64,000 nt of DNA from Nostoc sp. UHCC 0302 (GTDB lineage: Bacteria; Cyanobacteriota; Cyanobacteriia; Cyanobacteriales; Nostocaceae), in contig NZ_CP151099.1 in assembly GCF_038096175.1 (NCBI RefSeq), forward strand, positions 3,412,501-3,476,500, in the 5' to 3' direction. The notes beneath the pieces are model-generated. The model had not been told where the DNA came from. It saw nothing but the letters and a program-made list of their open reading frames with translations, and searched no databases. Of this stretch, positions 57,049 to 64,000 are shown piece after piece (within the stretch, counting starts at the first letter, position 1; each line of letters begins with the position of its first letter). Position numbers and translations under genes: made by a program.

Positions 57049-59673
57049 ATGAAACCAGAGCAATTCGTGCAAAGCTTGTTGTTCACAGTCTCAGTTGCTG
57101 CGTTGATAGCAAATCCCGCCCAAGGAGCGGAAATCAGCCAACGCTCAGAACTGCGCGAAAAACGGGATATTTCGCAATTAAAGCAACCATCTGTACTCAG
57201 CCAATTAGATTCGCAACAGGCTGTACCAGTTACTGGAGTTCAAGTTAATTCCACTGCTCAAGGTGTGGAGATAATTTTACAAACTCCTTTGGGTGAGCAG
57301 TTACAAGTTAAGCCGAAAAGTGAAGGTAATACATACATTGCAGAGATTAGCAATGCTCAACTGCGTCTACCTAGTGGTGAAACATTCCGCCAAGAAAAAC
57401 CAGTAGCAGGAATTGCAGAAATTACGGTTAATAACCAAAACGCCAATACTATCTTGGTGACGGTAAGGGGTGAAGGGAGTTTACCGCAAGTTGAATTGTT
57501 TGATAGCGATGAAGGTTTGATTTTTGGCTTGATGACGACTGCATCTGTACCGCCAACACAGCCAGAACGACAACCAGTAACAGAACCAGCACCACCAGAA
57601 CAACCAGAAAGTCAAACTCAACCCCAACCACCATCAGCTGAGGCTGATCAGCCAATAGAACTAGTAGTAACAGGGGATCGCGATGATGACTACAACGCAT
57701 TAAACGCTACCACTGGTACGAGAACTGACACCCCGCTCCGAGATATACCGCAGTCGATTCAGGTGATTCCGCGGAGGGTGATTGAAGATCAACAAGTCAT
57801 CAGACTGGATGAAGCACTAAACAACATTAGTAACGTAATTGCTGGTGGTTTTGATACTAGCTCAGAAGCGAGATATACAATTCGAGGTTTTGATGACGCG
57901 CCGATATTGATAGATGGGTTCAGACAATATGGCTTTGCAGAGGTTCCAGAAACAGCCAACTTAGAACGCGTCGAAATCCTCAAAGGCCCAGCTTCTATCT
58001 TATATGGAGAGATTCAACCAGGTGGGATCATTAACGCTGTTACTAAAAAGCCCTTAGCAGAACCTTTTTACGAAGCAGAAGTTCAGTTTGGCAACTATGG
58101 TTTGATTAGGCCACGGATTGACCTATCTGGCCCTTTGAGTGACGACCCTAGTGTGTTGTATAGACTGAATTTTTCGTATCTGAATAATGAAAGTTTTCGA
58201 GGTTTTGACCAAAACTTTGAGCAATTCTTCGTTGCACCTGTTTTGGCTTGGAAATTGGGTGAAAATACAGATTTCACCATTGATGTGCAGTATTCCAACC
58301 GTAGGCGACCATTTGATGCTGGTTTAGTTGCTTCAGGCGATCGCGTAGTTGATGTTAAGCGCGATCGCATCATTAATGAACCAGACGACTATATTGAGCG
58401 GACATTTGTTAGTACTGGATACTCATTAGAGCATCGTTTTAGTGATAACTGGACATTACGCAGCGGGTTTCGCTACGCCACAACTAGAGTTTACAGCGAT
58501 AAATTGACCATCCCCACTGGCTTTGATGAAACTACAGGTATTGTTGATCGTGTTTATGCACTTGATGATTTTTATTCCGATGATTACTCATTACAGTCAA
58601 ATGTAGTCGGTAAATTTGCTACAGGTGGCATCAAACACACCCTATTATTTGGTCTGGATTTGAATCGCACTAACTCTAGTACTTTTTCTCAGTCTAATTT
58701 CTTCACTCCATCACAATTAGATATCTTCAACCCTGTTTATGGAGCTACTCCTCGGACTGCTTTAGATGTTTTGCTCATAGATAGGGAATCCATAACAGAT
58801 AGATTAGGTATTTATCTGCAAGATGAGCTAGCCTTCTTTGACAATCTCAAATTACTGGCTGGGATACGCTACGAAACCGTAGAGCAACAAATCACAAACC
58901 GAGCATCCCTGTTCTATCCAGGCGGTGACACCAGTCAATTCAACGATGCTTGGACTCCGCGTGTCGGGATTGTTTATCAACCATTGAAAGAAGTATCTCT
59001 TTACGCCAGCTATTCACAATCATTTAATCCTAATATTGATAGCTTCGATGTTAATGGCAATCCTCTACAACCAGAACAAGGTGAAGGGTACGAAGTCGGA
59101 GTCAAAACTGAACTACTACAAGGTAAACTTTCTGCGACATTATCTTACTTTGACATTACCAAACAAAACGTTGCGACACCAGACCTCAATTTTCCAGGGC
59201 TAGGCATTTCTGTGGCCACAGGTGAACAACGTAGCCGAGGTATTGAACTAGACGTTAGCGGACAAATTCTCCCAGGATGGAATATTATCGCCGCCTACGC
59301 ATATACAGATGCAGAAGTCACAGCAGATAATAACATTCCGGTTGGAAACAGGCTTTCAGGAGTTCCGAGACATAGCGCTAGTTTATGGACAACCTATGAA
59401 ATTCAAAGTGGTAATTTGCAAGGCTTAGGTTTTGGTGTGGGCTTGAATTATATCGGAGAACGTGAAGGTGACCTAGAAAACAGCTTTGGACTAGATAGTT
59501 ATTTTCTGACTAATGCAGCCATTTTTTATCGCCGAGACAATTGGCGCTTCGGTCTCAACTTCAAGAATATTTTTGATGTTGACTATATAACTGGTGTACC
59601 TTTTAGCAGAACTAGCGGTATCTATCCTGCTGAACCTTTTTCCGTGATTGGCTCAGTTTCGGTACAATTTTAA
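57049..59673 (+). CDS. TonB-dependent siderophore receptor with AMIN domain
   Basis: An 874-residue outer-membrane receptor. ATG 57049 follows GAGGA by six bases; an ATG 12 bases earlier is in frame. Signal peptide ends near 'ANPAQGAEI'. An AMIN-like domain (about 60-170, 'GVQVNSTAQGVEIILQTPL') and a Pro/Gln linker precede the plug ('RDIPQSIQVIPRRVIEDQQ', 'YTIRGFDDAPILIDGF', 'LERVEILKGPASILYGEIQP'). The 22-strand barrel ends in 'VIGSVSVQF' with a terminal Phe. The AMIN-plug-barrel design is common in cyanobacterial ferri-siderophore receptors. It is divergent from the salicylate operon and likely takes up the cluster product. Confidence 0.92.
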   Translation: MKPEQFVQSLLFTVSVAALIANPAQGAEISQRSELREKRDISQLKQPSVLSQLDSQQAVPVTGVQVNSTAQGVEIILQTPLGEQLQVKPKSEGNTYIAEISNAQLRLPSGETFRQEKPVAGIAEITVNNQNANTILVTVRGEGSLPQVELFDSDEGLIFGLMTTASVPPTQPERQPVTEPAPPEQPESQTQPQPPSAEADQPIELVVTGDRDDDYNALNATTGTRTDTPLRDIPQSIQVIPRRVIEDQQVIRLDEALNNISNVIAGGFDTSSEARYTIRGFDDAPILIDGFRQYGFAEVPETANLERVEILKGPASILYGEIQPGGIINAVTKKPLAEPFYEAEVQFGNYGLIRPRIDLSGPLSDDPSVLYRLNFSYLNNESFRGFDQNFEQFFVAPVLAWKLGENTDFTIDVQYSNRRRPFDAGLVASGDRVVDVKRDRIINEPDDYIERTFVSTGYSLEHRFSDNWTLRSGFRYATTRVYSDKLTIPTGFDETTGIVDRVYALDDFYSDDYSLQSNVVGKFATGGIKHTLLFGLDLNRTNSSTFSQSNFFTPSQLDIFNPVYGATPRTALDVLLIDRESITDRLGIYLQDELAFFDNLKLLAGIRYETVEQQITNRASLFYPGGDTSQFNDAWTPRVGIVYQPLKEVSLYASYSQSFNPNIDSFDVNGNPLQPEQGEGYEVGVKTELLQGKLSATLSYFDITKQNVATPDLNFPGLGISVATGEQRSRGIELDVSGQILPGWNIIAAYAYTDAEVTADNNIPVGNRLSGVPRHSASLWTTYEIQSGNLQGLGFGVGLNYIGEREGDLENSFGLDSYFLTNAAIFYRRDNWRFGLNFKNIFDVDYITGVPFSRTSGIYPAEPFSVIGSVSVQF

Positions 59674-59805
59674 CTCCTAAGCTAATTGAGCATTAAAGTT
59701 GCATAAAACTAGGGTTAAAGCCCTTACTACAAGCGGTCTGGAAAAATGAATGGCAGTTAGCTTATCCTCTCCGAGCCCACAATTGCATTTAATAATTACA
59801 GGAAT

Positions 59806-61107
59806 TTGTCTGTTGTGCTTAACATCAAAAACCTGAAGAAACAAGGGTTACTTGGTAGCTTGTATGTGTCACAATTCATACCATTTTGGTTCTTGTACCA
59901 AACTTTACCCGTGTTCATGCGCCAAAAAGGACTTTCTTTAGAAGCAATTGGTTTGCTGCAATTGCTGGCTTTACCGATCGCCCTGAGCTTTCTTTGGTCT
60001 CCCTTTATTGACCGTTATGGTTTCACTCGTTGGGGACATTACAAGTTCTGGATTATCTGTTTTCAGCTTCTGATTGCCTGTGTAACTGCTATTTGTGGCT
60101 GGCTGAGTGTGGAACAAAACCTTACTACCATACTGATTTGTATAACTTTAATCAGTTTGTTTTGTGCGAGTTTAGATGTTGCTACTGATGCTTTAGCTAT
60201 AGGTTTACTCAAGCCGAGTGAGAGAGGTTTAGGAAACGCGGTGCAAAGTGTAGGTGGTTCTATTGGTGCAGCGATCGGTGGGGGAGGAATGTTAATTTTA
60301 TTTAACTATTGGGGGTGGACTGCCAGTCTACAAGCTTTAGCGTTAATTATGGTTTTAGCCCTAATACCAGTCTTTTGGCACAAAGAAAACTTACCCAACA
60401 AAGGGCAAGTAGTTGATGAGCAATTTGGAAGATTATCAACTTTGTCCACGTCTACAATTAACGAGGTTGTTAATGTTGCTATTCAGCCTCGATTTTTTGT
60501 TTACTACTTCCAGAATTTTATCAATTTTTGTCGTCATCCAGGAATGCGCTCTTGGCTGCTAATTTTACTATTATATTCAGCAAGCACTCATATGGCCGCG
60601 ACTATGTATCGTCCCTTACTAGTAGACATCGGGTTGTCTTTATCAGACATTGGCTCGTTACTAGGAGTAGTAAGTGCTGTTGCTTCATCCCTTGGTGGAA
60701 TTGTTGCAGGTTTTCTAATCGCTTCTTGGGGAAGAAAGCGATCACTAGTTGTATTTAGCATTTTATGGGCAGTTACCACATCAACTTATCTACTGCCGAC
60801 ATTCGGCTTTACTAGTCTGCCTATTCTTTATTTAGTTGCAATCAGTGCATTTTTTACTATTGGGATTATGAACACTACCACCTTCACGATTATGATGGAC
60901 AAAAGCAAGTTAGAAACACCTGGTACTGATTATACGATCCAAAGTTCAGTAGGTATTTTCAGTAGTATTGGTACTGCTTCGATCAGTGGTGTAATTGCCA
61001 AGGAGGTTGGTTATCAAGGAGTTTTTGCGATCAGTTTGGCACTCGCAGCAATTAGTGTTTTGATAATTGTTAAACTATTTAACTCTACTGAGAATAGTAC
61101 TATGTAA
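59806..61107 (+). CDS. MFS transporter, RhtX/FptX-like siderophore permease
   Basis: A 12-helix inner-membrane major-facilitator protein of 433 residues from TTG 59806; a GTG at 59815 is the alternative, since AGGA lies at 59800. Segments such as 'LYQTLPVFMRQKGLSLEAIG', 'SFLWSPFIDRYGFTRWGHYK' and 'SLDVATDALAIGLL' resemble the AmpG/RhtX/FptX group, whose FptX member imports ferripyochelin, itself a salicyl-thiazoline siderophore. Placed 132 bases after the TonB receptor gene, it would complete uptake across the inner membrane. Export is less likely but not excluded. Confidence 0.82.
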   Translation: MSVVLNIKNLKKQGLLGSLYVSQFIPFWFLYQTLPVFMRQKGLSLEAIGLLQLLALPIALSFLWSPFIDRYGFTRWGHYKFWIICFQLLIACVTAICGWLSVEQNLTTILICITLISLFCASLDVATDALAIGLLKPSERGLGNAVQSVGGSIGAAIGGGGMLILFNYWGWTASLQALALIMVLALIPVFWHKENLPNKGQVVDEQFGRLSTLSTSTINEVVNVAIQPRFFVYYFQNFINFCRHPGMRSWLLILLLYSASTHMAATMYRPLLVDIGLSLSDIGSLLGVVSAVASSLGGIVAGFLIASWGRKRSLVVFSILWAVTTSTYLLPTFGFTSLPILYLVAISAFFTIGIMNTTTFTIMMDKSKLETPGTDYTIQSSVGIFSSIGTASISGVIAKEVGYQGVFAISLALAAISVLIIVKLFNSTENSTM

Positions 61108-61122
61108 AAAAGAGTTTTTTAC
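61104..61122 (+). terminator. AT-rich hairpin at the MFS gene end
   Basis: GTAAAAAA and TTTTTTAC form a perfect 8-base stem with a three-base loop. The TAA stop of the MFS gene lies within the first arm. The stem is weak, so this is a possible rather than strong terminator. Confidence 0.35.
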
Positions 61123-61230
61123 CCAAACCATATGGTTGAAATCAGGAACTTTTAAAAAATAAAATATACAATTACTTCAATACTTTTGCCCAGAAATCTT
61201 GAATGCCCAGACAAAACTTTATATACTTAA

Positions 61231-61656
61231 TTGAAAAAGAATTCAGAAGTCAGAATTCAGGAGCGATGCACTGAGTTTCGACTGCGCTCAACTACCGCCA
61301 GTAGCTCGCGGAGTGTCCCGCTCTTAAGTGTCGAAGCTTCAAATTTCCTGAACAATGCTGCCAATAATAATCGTGGAATTCCCATCAAACCTGCACTCAC
61401 TATTCCATCGAACCAAGTTTTAGGAGGTATTTTAATTCGCACCGACGAACTCGTATCACCAAGACAAAAAATCTATGGCTACTCACTATTTGCCCCTGAT
61501 GTTACTTGCACTCCGACAACACTACTGAATGTCGCTAATTCTTGTTTTCCTACGAACACCGGAACGAACGGAGGCATAAATATAGCTGCACCTAATTTGG
61601 GTGCTGTCTTTTTGGAGAGTGAGCGGCGAAAAACTTTGTTAACAACCCTCATATAG
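61231..61656 (+). pseudogene. Fragment of a cyanobacterial exported protein within repeats
   Basis: The first ~35 codons derive from a dispersed repeat ('actgagtttcgactgcgctcaact' type). The rest (NQVLGGILIRTDELVSPRQK, YGYSLFAPDVTCTPTTLL, 'GGINIAAPNLGAVFLES') looks like an interior piece of a larger secreted or surface protein seen in Nostoc relatives, but I cannot name the family. It has no signal peptide and ends where the duplicated PEP-CTERM block begins. Confidence 0.35.
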
Positions 61657-61946
61657 GCGTTAGAAATTTCCTGCATAAGAGTTGTATTGCTTGTGTATCT
61701 ATGCAGTTAGCTTTTGCAACAGACCTGCTTCTCTGATGTTCATCTAAGCTTTACTTAGTAAGAGCTAGCTTTTTTCTATTTAATGCAACACCAAAAGCAC
61801 CCGCAGCCAAAGTACCTATAGTTGTCATGGGTTCAGGGACAGGTGTACCATCAAAAGTCACATTAACTAGGGTCGGAGTCCTAGCATTCAAAGGATCATT
61901 GGTAAGGCTGACTGCACTGAAAAGGGCTGTTGCCCCAGCGTTAAAT
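61637..61946. repeat. 310-bp duplicated block, copy 2 (truncated PEP-CTERM gene)
   Basis: Near-identical to 12904-13213 in the same orientation. It carries the C-terminal ~65 codons of the PEP-CTERM protein (minus strand, stop at about 61751) with the VPEP sorting signal, then is cut where the IS630-type transposase fragment starts. It has no start codon or promoter. Confidence 0.9.
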
Positions 61947-62560
61947 TGTTACAGAAGATGGAAATCAGCTTAAAAAAAACATTGCACGCCACAGAAAAAG
62001 AAACTGAAAGAGTGCAATTATTAAGATTCCAGTTCTGGCTGCAAATTCGCTTAACACCTGCGTCCAAGATGATATTCCTCGACGAAGCGTATCGCAATCT
62101 ATCTTTGCTCAGACATTCTGCTCGTTCCCCTAAAGGTAAAAGAGCGCATGGTTCAAGACCTCAAAAACATAGTAAAAATGTCTCAATGATCGGTGCAATT
62201 AGCCAATATAGCATTTTAGGTGCAACTGATGGTCTAACATTTGAGGCTTATATTTCGCAAAAATTAGTCCCATTCCTTGAAAAAGGTAATTATGCCATCA
62301 TGGACAATTGCTCAATTCATAAAGGCGGAGATATTGAAAAATTAATTGAGGCTGCCGGAGCTAAATTGATTTATTTACCACCGTATTCTCCTGATTTTTC
62401 CCCCATTGAACATTGTTGGTCAAAGGTGAAAAACATACTACGTTCTCTTGGCGCTAGGAGTTATCCTTCTTTAGCACAAGCCATTGAAGCTGCTTTTAAC
62501 CAAGTCTCTTTGAATGATATTTATAATTGTATACTCACTGTTGTTACTGTACTTCACTAG
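61946..62560 (+). pseudogene. IS630-family transposase, N-terminally truncated
   Basis: About 200 residues of the DDE domain: 'MIFLDEAYRN' (first Asp), 'YAIMDNCSIHK' (second Asp) and 'YSPDFSPIEHCWSKVKN' (Glu). The N-terminal helix-turn-helix half is missing, and the frame begins exactly at the end of the duplicated PEP-CTERM block. The junction marks the event that brought that block here. Confidence 0.8.
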
Positions 62561-62609
62561 GCTAATAACCGCTATAATCAACTCAATTACCTGGCAAAAC
62601 CAAACAATA

Positions 62610-63671
62610 ATGGCTAAAAAATCTCATAGCAATTCACAATTTTCTTCAGATATCTCAAATCCTATAAGTCGTATAGTAGAGCCAAGTTCTGAGTTTTACT
62701 CAATTTTTTCTAAACAAGAAGTGTTAGAGCTAATTCAGGTATTAGAACTTAGAAGAGAATTTCCTTTAAAATATTCTTATAAAGGTAGAGGTGCAAAAAT
62801 CTGGAATAATTTTTATCAAAAATATATTATTCCTAAATGGTATCGAACATCTAATGTAGAAATTGATTTGTTAAAAAAGAACTTTGTATATATTAACGGC
62901 AATTATCAAAATTGTACTAAAGTCAATATTGTAGATGTAGGCTCAGGTAATTCGTATCCGGTAAAAAAATTTATTTCTCAACTATATAAGTTAAAGAAAA
63001 TTAATAAATACATCGCATTAGATATTAGCAATGAACTCCTGATTTTGTCAAAAGCCAACTTTATTAAATGGTTTCCATTAATTGCGTTTGACAGTTACAC
63101 AGTAGATATAGAAGCTAGTTCTATTCCTGTAGAGATTTTGCTAAACTCAACTTCTGCTGAGAACAACGAGATAGCCAATATCTTTTTACATTTAGGTGTG
63201 ACAATTGGAAATCATCATGATAGAACGAAAGTACTGAAAAATTTCAGAAATAGCATGGAGAAAAATGACTTTCTCGTGTTTACTAACGAAACTGGTTCTA
63301 ACTCTAAATGGGATGGAAGAGTTCGAGGTGGCTGTAAATATCATGTGGAAGAACTATATGCATGGATTAAAAACAAGGTTGGAATTAGGTCTGAAGATTG
63401 TGAACTTGTGAGAAAGTATGATTTTAAAACAGATAGCATAACTGCTAATATAAAATTTAATCAAAATTACACTGTAAGTTTTAGCAAATTAGGAATAAAT
63501 AAGAATATTGAAATTTTGAAAGATGAAGAGATTACTATTTGGAGACATCACAAATATGAGATGCCTGAACTTATACAAGAACTAGAAAAAGCAGGATTAC
63601 AAATTGTTCACTCTAGTTATGATAAATATTCAACACATATTATGATTATTTGTAAAGTTGCTGATAGTTAG
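62610..63671 (+). CDS. EgtD-like SAM-dependent methyltransferase (Methyltransf_33 type)
   Basis: A 353-residue protein from ATG 62610. The SAM-binding 'NIVDVGSGNSYPVKKFI', 'YIALDISNELLILSKAN' and 'IFLHLGVTIGNHHDR' match the histidine-specific methyltransferase fold of EgtD. The N-terminal 'LPEYY.TR' signature of true ergothioneine EgtD is absent, so the substrate is probably not histidine. It is AT-rich and follows an IS630 scrap, which suggests horizontal arrival. A link to the siderophore cluster is possible, as related proteins modify amino acids, but not shown. Confidence 0.7.
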   Translation: MAKKSHSNSQFSSDISNPISRIVEPSSEFYSIFSKQEVLELIQVLELRREFPLKYSYKGRGAKIWNNFYQKYIIPKWYRTSNVEIDLLKKNFVYINGNYQNCTKVNIVDVGSGNSYPVKKFISQLYKLKKINKYIALDISNELLILSKANFIKWFPLIAFDSYTVDIEASSIPVEILLNSTSAENNEIANIFLHLGVTIGNHHDRTKVLKNFRNSMEKNDFLVFTNETGSNSKWDGRVRGGCKYHVEELYAWIKNKVGIRSEDCELVRKYDFKTDSITANIKFNQNYTVSFSKLGINKNIEILKDEEITIWRHHKYEMPELIQELEKAGLQIVHSSYDKYSTHIMIICKVADS

Positions 63672-63839
63672 ACTTTAAGCTCTTTAAAAGTTTTAATTAA
63701 CTATTTGCAAGAGCATCAACAGATTAGCCAGTAACACTATCTGTCGTGAAGTGCAGTTTTTGCTTCCTTAGCGGCGTAGGCGTTGGGGGCATTAGTTTGC
63801 GATGCGATCGCGTCTGAGTAAAACTTGCGAGTCTATATG

Positions 63840-64000
63840 GAATGGCACTAAGATAACGGCAAACCTATTATTTATAAGGCTTTTGGGTGTGGGGTGTGGG
63901 GTGTGGGGTGTGGTGATCAAGAAGTTTATTAATGCTTGCACTTCCATTCTATTTTTCTTATTTTCTAACTACACCCCACACCCTACCCCCAACAAAGAGC
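63840..64000. mobile_element. MITE-like element, copy 2 (runs off window)
   Basis: Begins GAATGGCACTAAGATAACGG and matches the reverse complement of 52249 to about 52100 with scattered differences. It includes an expanded heptamer array (GTGTGGG repeated about four times). The far end and any target duplication lie beyond the window. Confidence 0.7.

Noticed and set aside
57449-57700. Antisense open frame rich in Val/Leu within the TonB receptor
   Set aside because: It is the shadow of the Pro/Gln-rich linker on the other strand.
61231-61330. Start of the 61231-61656 frame as a genuine N-terminus
   Set aside because: The first ~35 codons coincide with a dispersed intergenic repeat; no signal peptide or ribosome binding site is seen.
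63800-64000. CRISPR-like array from the repeated GTGTGGG units
   Set aside because: Units are 7 bases with no spacers; this is a heptanucleotide tandem repeat within the MITE-like element.

Overview
The window looks like a chromosome or large-plasmid segment of a filamentous, Nostoc-like cyanobacterium. Evidence: very frequent HIP1 octamers (GCGATCGC), heptanucleotide tandem repeats, many dispersed repeats (some read in frame inside genes), CYP110-type P450s, a PEP-CTERM protein, an AMIN-domain TonB receptor and cyanobacterial-type insertion sequences. The genus is inferred; no rRNA or tRNA gene is present.

Region 1 (1-9019) concerns reduced phosphorus. On the minus strand a PhnD-like binding lipoprotein, a hybrid histidine kinase and a response regulator form a tight operon. 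On the plus strand, after a small methyltransferase gene, lies ptxABCD: ATPase, binding protein, permease and a clear NAD-dependent phosphite dehydrogenase. The set reads as phosphite uptake and oxidation beside a possible sensor for the same class of ligand.

Region 2 (9020-14497) is degraded. It holds transposase scraps, a peroxiredoxin-like tail, and the remains of a cyanobacterial nitric oxide synthase (globin - oxygenase - reductase) that has lost most of its oxygenase and the FMN part of its reductase. It is also split by a 1135-bp IS5-like element. A PEP-CTERM protein and an IS4-type remnant follow.

Region 3 (14498-56378, all minus strand) is a large NRPS/PKS cluster resembling a salicylate-capped siderophore pathway. 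In order of transcription: aryl carrier protein, AcpS-type phosphopantetheinyl transferase, benzoate-CoA-ligase-like aryl-acid ligase, salicylate synthase, second AcpS-like protein, KASIII-carrier-protein fusion, a cyclizing cysteine NRPS (Cy-A-MT-T), a C-A-T-E NRPS with an Orn/Dab-like code, a lone condensation domain, a JmjC-type oxygenase, an EctB-type diaminobutyrate aminotransferase, a half-C-A-T-C-A-T NRPS, a PLP decarboxylase, a KS-AT-ACP PKS, a C-A-T-TE NRPS with a cysteine thioesterase, two CYP110-like P450s, a MATE exporter, an SDR and an O-methyltransferase. The likely scaffold is a 2-hydroxyphenyl-thiazoline joined to cationic and beta-amino-acid units plus one malonyl-derived unit. 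The cyclizing NRPS is cut in its adenylation domain by a second, apparently identical copy of the IS5-like element. Deleting the element plus one TA restores a 1536-codon frame exactly, so the pathway has probably been silenced recently.

Region 4 (56379-64000) starts with a divergent AT-rich promoter region carrying Fur-box-like palindromes. It continues with a TonB-dependent receptor and an MFS siderophore permease, which fit uptake of the cluster product. The right end holds a truncated duplicate of the PEP-CTERM gene, a truncated IS630 transposase, an EgtD-like methyltransferase and a second copy of a MITE-like repeat whose first copy lies at 52059-52249.
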